Source: Progne subis subis (Eukaryota > Chordata > Aves > Passeriformes > Hirundinidae). From it: DNA of 64,000 nucleotides. The translations under genes and the position numbers were made by a program. Positions 11,705 to 24,206 of the stretch are shown here, piece after piece. Where the stretch lies: positions 62,001 to 126,000 of the forward strand of contig JAKJHU010000615.1 in assembly GCA_022316685.1 (NCBI GenBank). The letters are read 5' to 3'. How positions within the stretch are numbered: position 1 is the stretch's first letter; the number at the start of each line of letters is the position of its first letter. The notes beneath the pieces were generated by a model. That model was not told the DNA's origin and searched no databases. It saw only the letters and a list, made by a program, of their open reading frames with translations.

Positions 11705-13384
11705 AAATCAACAAGGAATTTCTCTCCAATGCTTTTTTTTTAAAACATAACATACATCCAAAGTTACACTTCCCAGCATTTTGTATTTATCTGCATACCC
11801 TTACATTCACTCATTTCAATGACGTGCTGGACACAATGATCTCTCAGGTGCCTACTGCAGTGTGCATTCAGCACTTGCCTGGTGCAGAGCAGGATGCAAA
11901 GGGATCTCTGAGGATGCATCCCTTCCACACACCATCACCTGAACTAGCTCATCTTGGACTGAGGATGCTCAGAGGTCTGTAGTTCAAACACACGTCTGCC
12001 CAGCTAATGGGGTCAGATCATCTCCTTCCAATAATGGATTGGTTCTCTCTAGGGTAAAGTGCCTCTAAGAGAAATTGAGAGGAGATCCATCCTTAAATAA
12101 GATTTGATGCAGCGCAGGAGAATGACAATTACATCTCTTGCTAACACTATTTCTAAGGCAAAGTCATGCTTTGGAGGAAACAGGATGATGGAGTACTTGG
12201 AGAGATTTTTGTAGTGTAGTGACTAGTAGATAGGTCCATGCTGTAGAAGAGTTCTGTGAGAGAGAAAATGAAACTCACTTAGGTGGCTCTTCGGTTGCAG
12301 ACAGTGAGAAGTGTCCCTGTGTGGGTCACCTTAGTAAAGCCTGGGTTATTTTCTTCCTGGACTAAGAGCAGATTGTGACAGCAGCAGATATTTTTATCCA
12401 ACAGATGAAAAATGCAAGAGCCATTCCTGGGGTTGAAGTCCAGGGACCCAGCTGAGATGTATAGTAGAAGGGGCACTCAGAAGAGGCTGCCAAAATCAAG
12501 TTAGAGCTGCAATTAGAATTCATACCTGGATGGTTCTTTGCTGTGTCCCATGGTATGAGTTGCAGGCAAGGGCCTGGGGTAGGGCTGGGCAGGGGTGATT
12601 TCATTGGAGACAGTGAGTTGTGTCTACACTGAACTTTCTCCCTCTCATACTCACACATATTTCCCCACACTGTGCAGGGCTGTGCACACTCTAGCAGCAA
12701 ACCTGCCCCAGAGTCACCAGCACAGGGAGGACACCATGAGTGGGCAGCAATGCTGTGGCAGGGAAGGGAAGGGAGGTCCCAGCACTCAGAGGCCATTAGA
12801 GCCACCACTGAGCTCGTGTATCTGAATAAAGCAGGGTGAGTTTGTCCCTCTGATTCCCAGATTACTGATTCACAGAAAGGAATCTTCAACCATTATTCTT
12901 AAACTCAAATCCTGATTTTCATGGCAGGCCTGTGGCTGAAATATAAATCGGAAGGGGGGGCAGTAGCTGAGACTTTGCCTGTCTCTGACCACTTAATTTT
13001 CTATTTCATAATTCCACAGCCTTCTGCACATGTCAGTTTTTACATGCAAGATGTAGCAGTAGGCTCTCCAGGCATTGATCCTGACTTAACTGATGTCAAT
13101 CATCCATTTTGGACACTTGCATAATCCTCCTGGCCCAGACTCCTACATCAGCTCTGGCTTGTCAGAAGTTCAAGTTGCACAGCAGCACCTGAACCCTTTC
13201 AGAAACGTGGCTGCAGCCCCCTGCTCTCACCTTCCTGCTGTCACCCGGTGTGGGAGAGGCCACAGTTCTCCCTCTTACCCTCCTTGTCTCTTTCCCAGCT
13301 TTTTCATAGGCACTTGCACTCTCTGCTGGCCTTGACCCTATGATGAGGGTCCCTTTCCTTGAAGGAACATAACTCAGTGGTAGT

Positions 13385-13547
13385 GATGAGACACTGGGAT
13401 AAGTTGCCCAGAGAAGCTGGTGAATGTCCCAGCACTGAAAGTGTTCAAGGCCAGGTCGGGTGGGCTCTAGGGGAAGGTGTCCCTGCCCAGTGCAGGGGGT
13501 TTGGAACAAATTGATCTCTTCCAACCCCAGCCATTCTGTGATTTTGA
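13385..13547 (+). mobile_element. CR1-type 3' end fragment, sense
   Basis: The order 'agttgcccagagaagctgg', 'gtgttcaaggccagg', 'ggtgtccctgcccagtgcag', 'ttccaaccccagccattctg' followed by 'tgatttt' is the typical sense CR1 3' end. About 160 bp remain. A SINE that borrowed the CR1 tail would look the same over this length. Confidence 0.88.
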
Positions 13548-14949
13548 GAGTCAGATGCTCGTTGTGACAGCTCTCCTGTGACTGCTGGTGACACTCGGCT
13601 GTCTGCTCCCCTGGTGTCCTGCTTGTCCTTACCTGCTCTCTGTGTGACACCTGCTGACTTCACCTACAGCTGTGTCCTGTCCCATTTTCCCACTGATGGG
13701 GTGTTTATTTGGCTCCAGCCCAGTGGTTCTGGCAGCAGCAGGCTGGTGGAGCAGTGGTGAGGGTGGCTGGGGAGGTCAGTCAGGCTGTTGCTGGCACATC
13801 CCCTTTGCACCAGTTCAGCTCTTAGCTGGCAGCAGGCATGAGAAGACATCTCAACATCAAGGCTGTCTTTGTGAAATGGTTTGACACAGCGTGGCACATT
13901 GAACTACAGATAGTGTTTTATGCCTTTTTTTTCTTCTTTGAGAATAAACATGTATCTCCTTGTTAGTGGTTAATAAATAGGAACAGAAAAATCTCTCCAG
14001 CTGTACATTCAAAGGTTTGCATTCTGTGGGAAAGGAGGAAGTTAAATATACAGGTATCTGATGGAGCCAGAGAATGATTACAAAGAGCTGCATAAGCAAA
14101 TGAATGTCTGTATGGCTCTTTGCCCCTCAGAACCCCAAAAGAGAACGGAAAGGGGCTGAACTGAAAGTAGTTGCAGGCTGGGATTTCAGCATACCAGTGG
14201 GGTACCTGCCCTGCCTCTGCCCATCAGCCAGTGCCACCTGTGTTGTAGCTCCGTAGCCTCCATCCTCTGCCCCCTTTGGTGTTTCCAGGGGTAAACAGCA
14301 CTGCAGCATCAGTGTTTGCTCCCCAAGGGAGCCCTCAGTCACCACCTGAGCAGTGGATGGGCATTGCTGAACACTCTGCCACTCCTTCCAAATTCTCATT
14401 TACTGTACCTACCTTTCAGAGCCTCACGGGGCAAAAGATAAAAGAATACAAATTTCTGTAGTGTAAATAGAAATCCCAGTGCTAAAGAGCAATCCTGAAA
14501 TGTACTGCAGGATTTTCTATTATTTAGAAATGCTGTAAATCATTATTTTATGAAGTAAAATATGTAAAAACATTTCTGTATAGTTCTTTTCTAAATCTGA
14601 CACAGAAGTTTTCCCCCCTTTTTTTAAAGCAACCATTTAATAAATTCTGACACTTAGCAATGTTTTGAAATAATTTTTGCTGCTCTGCCAGCAGTTAGCT
14701 TTGCTGTGAATCTCTAAAGACAAATCCATCTACAGTGAATCTAGCAAAATTCAGCTCTGTGTTGTATGTCAGGGTTGAGGACTACTTGTCAGCTCTGGCA
14801 CTGTCAGATTTTATCTTTAAATATGACAGGCAATTTGTTCAGGGAGCACTTCTGAATGACAAGATATAGTGGTGTTGTAAAACATGGCACCTGTGTGGTA
14901 TGCCCTGCCTCTGTGGACATCAGAGGCTATTGTTTCCTTTGCTATTAGA

Positions 14950-15200
14950 CAGCCACAGTCACACAATAAGGCGTGTAAAATGTTCACAGAAACCTTTTAA
15001 ATGGAGTAGCAGGAAAGTAGATACCCTCCGGTCATTTAAGTCAGGCCATTTATCATTTTATCTTATAAAACACAACATTCGCTTAAATACGGTGTAAAGA
15101 GAAAACCGAACGCTCTGCTGAGCAATGTCGGCGCAAGCTAAGGGGTTGAGCCATGCTGTAATAAAAGAGGGTTATCTTTAAAGTGAAAAGAAATGGAGAA
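14950..15200. promoter_or_regulatory. Candidate conserved non-coding element
   Basis: Unique AT-rich sequence that unusually keeps CpGs in a CpG-poor setting (for example CCGAACGCTCTG and GTCGGCGCAAGC at about 15104-15136). It also has stretches such as CATTTATCATTTTATC. Retained CpGs and homeodomain/GATA-like words in repeat-free DNA next to a developmental gene are suggestive, but no alignment was possible. Confidence 0.3.
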
Positions 15201-16914
15201 ATTAGGATTTTAACTCCTTCCAAGTCAGGCAGCTAGCAAGAGCCATGCAGAGGGCTGTTGTTGGTGCGTGGGATGAATATGCTCCCACTGAAAAATCCTC
15301 TGTCACCACAGTGGGGCTTCCTGGAATGGGGAAGTCAGAGAAGATGATAAAACATTAACACACCTGATACATTTGGTTTGAAAATAAATAAATAGAGAGT
15401 CATTTAGGATAATTTTCTTGAAATATAAACCAGATCAAACTGGGAAAATTAAAGCGGAGACATTATGGGTATGCCACTGCTAAAGGCAAGAGAGGGCTCT
15501 TCCATCTGTTCATAGGGCTGGTCAGCAGCCTTCCTCAGAACAGGAATGTAAAGCTGGGTGAGTCTAGCACAGTCTGAGGCTGCACAGACACTGCATGCAG
15601 GCATATCCCAATACACCTGTGCTAATGCTCTTGTCCTGCTGACAGGGAGTGGTGTCTGTACTCTGCAGGATGTGGGACAGGGCCAGCTCACTCTTTTAAA
15701 ATTAAAAACAAATTCCTTTAGACTTTTGTGTTGGCCTGTTTCTGTTACCAAAGAGGTGGGCCAGTGTTGCTGACTGAAGGCTGAGTGCCTGTGCAGTTGC
15801 CTGTCAGCCAGGACAGTGCTGTGTCTGTCCAGTGGAGCTTCTCCCTCGCCTGTACAGGACTTGAAGCCCTTGCACATGAACCAACTCCTGAGCCCTCCCT
15901 TCTCAAGCAGCCCTGTCCCTCTGTGTCCTTGCTTCTCTGCCAGCCAGTGAAATTGCCCTTCAGCCATGGGAGGAGGTGCAGCTCTGCCCTTACAGGTGAA
16001 AGAAGGGATCTGATCTGTGATGTGCACTCCAGCTGCCTTTGGGAGCTGGGCAGAGTCTGGGATCTGGTAGATCTGAGGTTAAGGCTGTTCTGTGTAGATT
16101 GTCCAAGTCTAAGAAGGGGAAAATGTCAAATGATAGGGGTTTGATTAGTAGTAACACTGTGATCAGATCGTATTAATGTCCAATGCTCAGCTGGAAGGCA
16201 TGCAATATTTGGGATTTTACTAGGAGTCTCAAGCTCTGGAAATGAGGGATTGTAAGAACATTGTTTTAACTTTCATGTAAGAAGCAAGTGTTTGGACTTC
16301 ATGTTTACAGCTGAATGGAATAGCAGTGAACTCTGCAAACTCAAACACTAGGTGGCAAATACAGTGACATCAGTCAAAACTTAATATCAGTAGCCTACAT
16401 TCTCAATTTTTGCAGCCTGCCCTGTTAATAGCATTTAGTGATGGCAGTAATAGTGTACACATAGCTTTGGCATGGCAGCTGGAACAAAAATAAAAGTAAT
16501 ACAGGGTGGTGGGTGATAGGAGGGTTTGGTAGTTAGAAAGATGCAGAATATGTACAAGCAGGCCCCTCATTAGGAAGGACTTGGCACAGTTTAAATATAC
16601 TTTCTTGTTTCTTATTATGAAAGAAATTAAGTAATTTTTTTTTTACCTTGGTATAACAACTTTAAAGGAAATTCTCTAGATGAAGCAGAGAGGTAGCCCG
16701 TGCTATTTCTCTTTTGGCAGGTAAAATTATCTGTCATGTTCACTCACAGTATGATTTCCCCATCTTCAGTAGGGGAAAATAATACTTTTGTTTTTAAAGT
16801 GTCATAACTGTGTTCAGACATTTATAATTTCTCCTCAGATATCATCTGTTCCTTTTTTACATACACGGTTGCCATAATTTTAGAACCACTGGGAAAATTA
16901 ACATTCATCTTATC

Positions 16915-17060
16915 TAAGCAAAGATCTTTTGATGATTAGCTCCATGTTCTGAGATGGTTTCCACAATGAACGAATAGCAAGAAGCATCTCCGGAGGGTTA
17001 ATCATTCCACCTGGATCTGGTATTTATGTCATGTTAGCATGAACTGTTGCTGAAGGAGTC
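16915..17060. promoter_or_regulatory. Candidate conserved non-coding element
   Basis: A repeat-free block with GGGTTAATCATTCC (bicoid/OTX-type TAATC core) at about 16995-17008, preceded by a retained CpG in TCTCCGGAGG. This is judged by appearance only. Confidence 0.22.
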
Positions 17061-18818
17061 TATCTCTTCTGATTGACTCTGGAGAGAGATGAGGTAACTT
17101 GCTTGTGTAACTTTCAGCTAAATTTGGCTGAGGGAAGTCATCTTTAGTCACCTAAATCCTAACATTGCAGCCTAGATAGATCACAAAGGTGTTTTCAAGA
17201 ATGTTTACCTTCTCCTTGTTCACCAGCATTTGACCATCTGTGATGCAGCTTCATAATGGAAGTTAATTCAAAGGGCTTTTAAAAACAAAGAGAAAGATTT
17301 TTTTTGTAATTAATAGTGATGGATGACACTGGTATGGTCACACAGAGCAACATAAATCTTTGTGCCATGCCCAGTGCTAAAAAGCAGACAAACTCTAGCT
17401 CAGGGAACTCAGGTACTTAAGCTCAAGAAAGTCATACAGGGAAAGGGGTTTAGACCTCATGTCCATTAGGAGGGCAGACAAACACCCAGTGAAGTAATTT
17501 TGCCTGCCCATCACTGAATAATGTACTCTGAAAGGAAGTGCTGCACTTCAGTTCCACCCTCCTCAAGCAAATGGCCTTGCCTGCAGTTTTAGAGAAAATG
17601 CAATCAGAAAGAAAAACACTAAAGAGCTACAAACATCAAAGTGACTGCCCCAAATCAGAAGCAGCTGTGAGTAATTATCAGTTATCTACCAGAGAATTTT
17701 CATGAGGAATGAGATATAAAATACTTCATATATATTTCAAAGGCTGTGTATTTACTGGGGTGTATGTTATAGAGCTGTATAAGAAGTACTAGTATCAAGG
17801 AGAAAGAAGGTGGTTTTTTTATAGGTGAAAATTGAAAATTTGGGATAAAAGTGAATTGACCAGCACTGAAAAAATACATAGACATCTCACAAACCGTGTG
17901 CCAGTGTATAATCTTTTGCTGCTACAGCAATTTCTCCTCTTAAATACTTTCATTTGAATATTGCTGTTACAGGAAACCTGAGATGTGCCAGGTAGGAAGA
18001 AGTAGTTAATCATATTATGCACTCTACAAATGGTGAGCATGCTTTATTAGTTTCTTCTACAGATAAAATTAAGTGATATTTTTGGAAGTATCTGCAATAA
18101 AGGTATTTTAGGTTATTTTTTCTGCTTTAGTAATTTACTTGTGTCCTCAATTTTCCTTTTCTAAGCCATGAAGGTGGTTATCACGCAAGTTGGGCTTAGG
18201 TAGGAATCAAAATAATGGCATCAAATACACAGGAACAGATTTCTTTGTAAGGGAAAATTGCAATTCATTGATGCACAAGAGACCACCCCTGTGGGCCCAA
18301 ATCACAATGGACATGGTTATCCACAGCTGGAGCTAGTCTGAGATGAGAAGAAATAGGAGCACAGGTGCAAAATCTTCATTTATTTCCCAGCTGTCCAGGA
18401 GAATGTCTTGAGTCTGTGGCAATGAAGGGAACTAGAAATGTGATGGGGAAGGACTCGGGGAGTTTGGAAGAAGCTGACAAACATGCCTGAGAGCAGAAAG
18501 GTAAGTGGGAGTGTTTCTCCATGCTTGTGAGTTTACTATAGTGTTTTGCACAAGTTCTTGTTTTTGGTAGAGTAAATAATGGAATATGTTCTGTGATTAC
18601 TAAAGGGTTCAAATTCAGGCAGAGACACTTTTCATCAGGACCAAGCTTGGCTGGGGAGGTCTGTTTACTCTGGTGCTTTTTAACACGTTGTCCTTGAGGC
18701 TGTTGAATTTATGGCCAATTTTAATCAAATATGAAATTAAAATTTCAATTCTCAGCATCTGAGGTTCTGAAATGGTTTTGTAAAGTTTGGAATGTGGTAA
18801 AACGAGAGTGACGGAGAG

Positions 18819-18882
18819 CAGTGTCCCTTCTGAGGAGCAGCCAGCAGGAATTGCCCAACACTGTCCCTTTGGAGCAGCCAGC
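18819..18882 (+). repeat. Imperfect short direct duplication
   Basis: CAGTGTCCCTTCTGAGGAGC followed by AGCCAGC at 18819 recurs as CACTGTCCCTTTGGAGCAGC followed by CAGC at 18859, about 40 bases later. It is a local duplication with several differences. Confidence 0.6.
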
Positions 18883-20030
18883 TGGTCAGTCAGCCACGGC
18901 TAGGGCTGGGTCCTGGGTAGAGAAAACACTGAACAACAGGGAGAGAGCACAACTGTTTTGGTGAGAGCATAGGAGCAGGATCTTGGTGACAAAGAGCTTG
19001 AATTTATGGGAAATTAGTCTTCATTAGTTCTGCTGTTCACACAACCTCTTTCTGGTAAACCTGAGAAAACCAGGGCTTTCTCTGTTTTACACTAATAAAA
19101 CTAGGGTAATGTTATTTAAAATGCTTTGGCTGTACAGCAGTTTCCCATAAGCTTCCAGCAATTATCCACAATGGATGCACATTCTTAACTCATGTTTGAT
19201 TTTAATAGTCAGTGTGACACTGAGTAGAATTGGATTGGGCATTGAGCTTTTCAGTCCCAAACCACCAGTGAACTTGGGGGTATATTTAGATTTAAATTGC
19301 ATGAGTTTCAGTTGGGAAGCTTGGGAAACTGTGTAAGTGCTTTGCTGGATCCAAGCTGGTGTTTGGTATCTCAGTTTTGTAACCTTTTGAGCTGAGGTTT
19401 TTCATAAGAATAATTCATTACTTGTGGTTTCCTAAAGTGTGTTTGCAATTGTGCTAGGTGCTCAGACAAGGACCGATTTAAACCAAAATGAATTGAATAA
19501 CAGAATAAGTTTCTGCTGGTTTCATGAGAATGGAAGAGAGGCATTAATAATGCCTGTAAGGAAATGCTGTTTTGAGAACTCAGTCCTGCTAGAAATCAGC
19601 TCACTGATTTCATATGATGATTTCACACAGGTGTGAAATTATGAACCTGAACTCTATAGCAAGTGGGAATTCATGGATGTTGTGGCTCACGGAGCTATCT
19701 GTGGCTTTTACTGTGACAAAGCTCTGAAAGCAAACACTATTCAATACAACTGTTCAGAATGTTTCACCCAAAACGTGGATCTTTTTCTTGCTAAGGGACA
19801 AGTGTGGCAGGCTGCACATTAATGCAGACCTTAGTGTTATCCAGAAACATTCCAAGAACCTCCATGGCTCTGCAGATACTGAAGGCTCATGTGCCAGCTG
19901 ACCACAGCCTTCCTCCCCTCTTCACCTTCCTAAACCAAGGGGGAACATTGCAGAGAAAGATGACCCAGGCATGCTAATGTGAGTCTTAGGATGAACAAAT
20001 AGATTGTCAAACAGCAGTATTGTCTGAGCT

Positions 20031-20245
20031 AATCAAAGAATCATGGACTTATTTAGGGTGGGAAACACTTAGGATTGAGTCCACCAGTATCCCCAGTGCT
20101 GTCAAGCCCACCACTAACCCATGTCATTAAGTTCCAAGTCCACACAGCTTTTAATTACCTACAGGAATGGTGACTCCATCTCTTCCCTTGGCACCCTGTG
20201 TCTCTCATTCCTACAGAAAGTTGGCAATTACATTGCAGCTTTATT
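20031..20245 (-). mobile_element. CR1 LINE fragment, 3' end, antisense
   Basis: It starts with AATCAAAGAATCATGGA, a decayed CR1 terminal repeat in reverse. The antisense CR1 order follows: 'gattgagtccaccagtatcc', 'actaacccatgtcattaagt', 'aggaatggtgactccatctc'. About 215 bp are left, with many differences from the consensus as I remember it, so it is an older copy. Confidence 0.85.
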
Positions 20246-23200
20246 TTATTTTGCTCTTCTTAAAAATCAACTGAATATCAATCTACAATCAATAAAGAAA
20301 GTTGCCTATAGGCAGTTCTACCTTCAAATCTACTCCATGGATCAGCTGCTGGTAATCTATACACAGTCAATAAGACGTTTCAAAAGTGAGGTTTTTCTCC
20401 CAAAAGGCAAAACTGCTCTAATTTACAGCTGGATATGAACTGGGCAAACAGTATACACCTGAAGTAAATGTAATTTCCAATTTACAAGAAACTCTGGTGA
20501 AAGATTAGATCAGATCTTCTCTCTATGCAAGTAATCTATGGATATTTATATTATGATAACTGGAGAGCACAAATTGCTTCAGTTTTTCCTTTTGGGTATC
20601 TCTTTCATTTGTTTGTTTAGCAAAACCTGCAGGGGAAACTCGAACAGCTATAATTACAGTCACAGTTACAAGTTGTGGGGTCTATAGATAATAAGCTACA
20701 AGGCTTTTTTATTGTGCTCTTTTATTGTTATTTGGTTAAAGAATGCTTTTTTTTTTCCCAAGACAATCCATCTGTATTTTGTAGGAAGGCGGATCAAAGC
20801 AATAGCTGTCAAATATCAGTGAGATAGCAGATTTACAAATTAATCCCATTGCTTTGTATTTCCACCAAGGTTGAAATCTATAATTGGTGCTAGAATCTAT
20901 AATTAACTTATTAGAAGCACTCAGGCAGCTAGGTGTGCAAAATGGCAGCAGGTGTGCAATATCATTAGAAATACACTGTATTAAAAGCACCTCGGAGTTT
21001 TATCCCTTTAGTTTCATGCTACCAGCTGCCAATTTGATTGGTTAAGTGGGTTTTGGGCCATGCAATACTCTTTCTTTTGGATTGATGTGTTTATTACTTT
21101 TTATGACAGGGGATCCCAAGGCAGATGTTCAATAAAGAAACAAGCTGCTACAGACCAGAGTAAAGAGATAGGTGGTGTAGACGCAGGAAATTGAGAAAGT
21201 TATCATATGCGCTAAGTTGTTATTGAAGATTTTGCTCCCAGCATTTGTAGCAGTTGTGTTATGTGCTCTTCCACAGACAGTAATCTAACAGGGAATTATT
21301 GAAAGCCAAGTGCCAAGATTTCAAATTGCACTGTATGATGTGGAGCTGCTACTCGAGCAGGGAGCTGGAGCTTTGAAATTATAAAGATGTGGCCATGCCA
21401 TTTTTGGGAGCTGCTGTGCTCCTGCAGAGCCTTTTCTCTCAGGGACACAGCTGAAGGTGTGCTTTTCCTTTGCACCTCATGCAATCATTGGTGAAATCAG
21501 TTACAATAGCACAAAAGGAGGAAAAAATTGCTACTGTGAAGGAATATTGTTCAGAATTTAGGTAAAGAGTGAGTAGATAATGGTTGTATAGATCTGGATC
21601 AACCAAAGCCAAATTCTGCTCTGTCTTCAGTAAAAATACAGGCTATTCATATTTAAGTGGATGGGAACATACAGATGGGTACATGGGCAAAACCAAAAAA
21701 AGAGACAGGTTTTTAGTTCCTATAACTGTTTACCACTTGGTTTGCTCTGCTTAGAACTAAAGTGGGAGAGAAAATATAAGTTTCATGGCTTTTGGAAATT
21801 TCTGAGCACTCCTGTAGGGGAAAAGCAAATATTTTCTAGAGAGGCTTTTTGGCATAAACCATTTCTTTTTAAGTGTTTTAAAAGGAAGCAATAGGCTGTG
21901 ATTGACATAAAAAATTTTCTCTTTAATTGATTTAGTATATTTTGCTGGTTTTGTGACTTTAATTTAATCTATTACAACCAGATATGAGGAGAGCTAATAA
22001 TTCATGAGAGATGTTATTTTCTAATTAGATTTTTATGAATGCCCCTAAAGCTTCTGCCCAGAAGTGGAAGCTGGCCAGAAAATCTGAATTATATTGAGAG
22101 CAAACTGTTCTACTGTCTCTGTTCTTTGATCCACTGCCTTCCTTTGGTTTCTTGGTGTATTAACATCATCCCTGAAATAGTATTTTCCCCTGTGTGTGGA
22201 AGGTATGATTATCTCATTACTCCTTTCACTTCTGAGATGCTTCCTGTCCCACTCCTGCAGTCTCCTCTTGGCTTTCTGAGGCTCAGCTCTTCAGCCTGCA
22301 CTGTGCCACCCTCCTTTCTCTTGCACACTAGAAGATGTGACTGGTGCCATCCCAATTCTTCCCACTCCTGTGTGTGTCAACAGTCCCTTGAAACCCCCCT
22401 TTTTTGGTTATAAGCCTGTATCTTTCCATACCCTCTGTCTTTTCCTGCTGTTTGTGAATTGTGGTGTGGCTACCAGGGAGAAAAAGGAAACGTGTAATGG
22501 GCTCTTGCTGTCTGTGGGAAGAAAAACTGTTCCAATTGAGACAGCCCTATGGTCTGCAGGACTTCTCATGGCCTGAAATGGCAAATTTCATGGGCCAAGA
22601 CAAGTATTCCAGGTCACATCTCAGCTATTCTTTTCTCTTCTAAGCTATTGAAGCCTTAAGGAGGGAAGAAAAATAAGTTATTAAATTTAGGCTATTATTA
22701 GACTCTTTGTCAGATCAGTCTAACCAACAAATTCCAAATGCTGCTCTGGTTTTCTGATGGTTGCAGTCCAGTTGGCAGGAGGCATGAGACAGGTCAAGGA
22801 AGGCTGAGGCTGTGTGGGATCAGTTGAGAGAAATGCCTGGGATGTGCTAAACCTGTGAGGCAGAAAAGAGAGGCTTTGACAATGGAGTTGTGTTAGAGCA
22901 GGGGCTGAACATAAAACTCAAGGGTACATTCAGCAACAGGCTGTATTTTGATGCACAAAGGCAGTGAAAGAGACAATGCAGACCTTGGGAGCTGAGGAAC
23001 ATGGGAAAGGGGAATCATGCTAAAAAGCAATATGAGCTGTTGTGGGAAGTGACGTTTTAAAAACAAACCACAGTGGTTGCTGCATTGTACAAACCTAATA
23101 AGACATAGTGAAAAATATTGGATTTATTTTTACAAGTTAAAAGTGACCTTGTTGGCCTTATGAATGGATTCACTTCTCACAGTACCTCTTAAGGGCATTA

Positions 23201-24059
23201 GGGTTATGACTAACTCATAAAAATAAATCCAATATTTTCCCCTTGGCCATGTCATATCCAATGTTGGAATTCAGCTGTGAGAACTGGTGGGGCTCCGACT
23301 TTCATTTAGTTTGACCTCCTATTATGAGAAGTACCTGGCTCTCAATCCTGGTGGGCTGCAGCATAGCTCCAACAGGGGTTATATCACAATACAGAGTGGA
23401 AACAGAAAACATCTAAGAACGCCTGGAAATAGAGGGTCGTGCAACACAACACATAACTGAAAACAACATGTGAAAGGAATGAGGGTTTCAAATACAGATA
23501 GGTTTTCTTCCTTTCCTGTTTCTCATTTGACCAGCAGAACAGATCAAGGCAGGACTGTTAGTTTAGTCCAACACTATATGGGGGAGGCAGAGTCCAAGCT
23601 GACAACTGAGCTTGTACCACTGCTCATTTCTGTTGGAGTCAAAGGAACTTTAAAAAATCCAATTGAGAAAATAACTAGAGAACAAGTGATTTAAAAATGA
23701 GTTGAGAGCTTTAAAGGTGACAGACACATCTGGTATTTGTGATGGCACAAAGCCTCCCCTGAACAACAACCTAGCCCAGTGCAGTAGGAAAACAAGCGTA
23801 CAAATTGTTTTCAGCACCCATGGATGTCTGCAGCTACAAGTCTGAAACTTTATTGCTGTGGCTTAGTGGGTTCTGTTGATCCCTGGGGGCCTGTATTGGT
23901 TCCACACATCCAGGTGACTGCAGTGTGGGGTGGTCACTGTCACATATTGATGAGGAAATGTTCATTGTAAGTGCATTCCAGATGTGCTCTTTTTATAACC
24001 CATGTATTCTGCTTATCTGCTCTGCCAGATAACCATTCCCCTTTCAATAGGCTCGGATG
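20246..24059. other. Intergenic, no gene seen
   Basis: Unique AT-rich sequence without exon-like features. It contains the perfect 21-bp inverted repeat at 23112-23238, listed separately. The block at about 21000-21300 looks well kept (CCAATTTGATTGG, ATCATATGCGC) and may be a non-coding element. The 124-codon frame at 22039-22413 is unsupported. Confidence 0.55.
23112..23238. repeat. Perfect 21-bp inverted repeat with 85-nt spacer
   Basis: The arm at 23112-23132 (AAAATATTGGATTTATTTTT plus A) is exactly the reverse complement of 23218-23238. The inner flanks also pair partly (CAAGTTAAAAGTGACC against ATGAGTTAGTCATAACC when reversed), so an imperfect stem could be longer. No target-site duplication or transposon ends are evident. 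It may be a small hairpin element, a foldback remnant or a stem in a transcript. Confidence 0.9.
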
Positions 24060-24206
24060 AGTTGGCCTTCCTTCTGGCTGAAGACCTTTAAAAGGTCCAG
24101 TACGTGCACCTGGAGGTGGTCCTGGGTTACTGGCTCCAGGTGACCTTGCTTGAGAGTGGGATTTGGACTAGGTGGTTTCAGCCCCAACCATTCAGTGATT
24201 CCATGA
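24060..24206 (+). mobile_element. CR1-related LINE 3' end fragment, sense
   Basis: The order 'ccaggtgaccttgcttgaga', 'ggatttggactaggtggttt', 'ccccaaccattcagtgattc' followed by 'catgacc' matches the sense 3' end of a CR1 subfamily. The left part is diverged and its boundary is approximate. Confidence 0.8.

Larger units (their letters stand above)
10587..13384. other. Intergenic, no gene seen
   Basis: AT-rich unique sequence to about 11.8 kb, then a GC-richer part at 12.5-13.3 kb. The 175-codon minus frame at 12362-12889 lies in that GC-richer part, where stop codons are rarer; it shows no domain, splice sites or family resemblance. Two micro-duplications at 11.6-11.7 kb are listed separately. 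Confidence 0.6.
13548..20030. other. Intergenic, no gene seen
   Basis: Mixed-composition unique sequence. The longest open frame in the window (192 codons, minus, 15449-16027) lies here in a GC-richer patch. It has no recognisable motif and no exon boundaries, so it is not called. Two blocks resembling conserved non-coding elements (about 14950-15200 and 16915-17060) are listed separately. Confidence 0.55.

Noticed and set aside
12362..12889. 175-codon minus-strand open frame
   Set aside because: Low-stop composition in a GC-richer stretch with no recognisable protein family and no exon borders.
15449..16027. 192-codon minus-strand open frame, the longest in the window
   Set aside because: GC-richer patch, no domain, signal peptide or splice context recognised; overlapping plus frames are also open. 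Length is within chance expectation for 64 kb.
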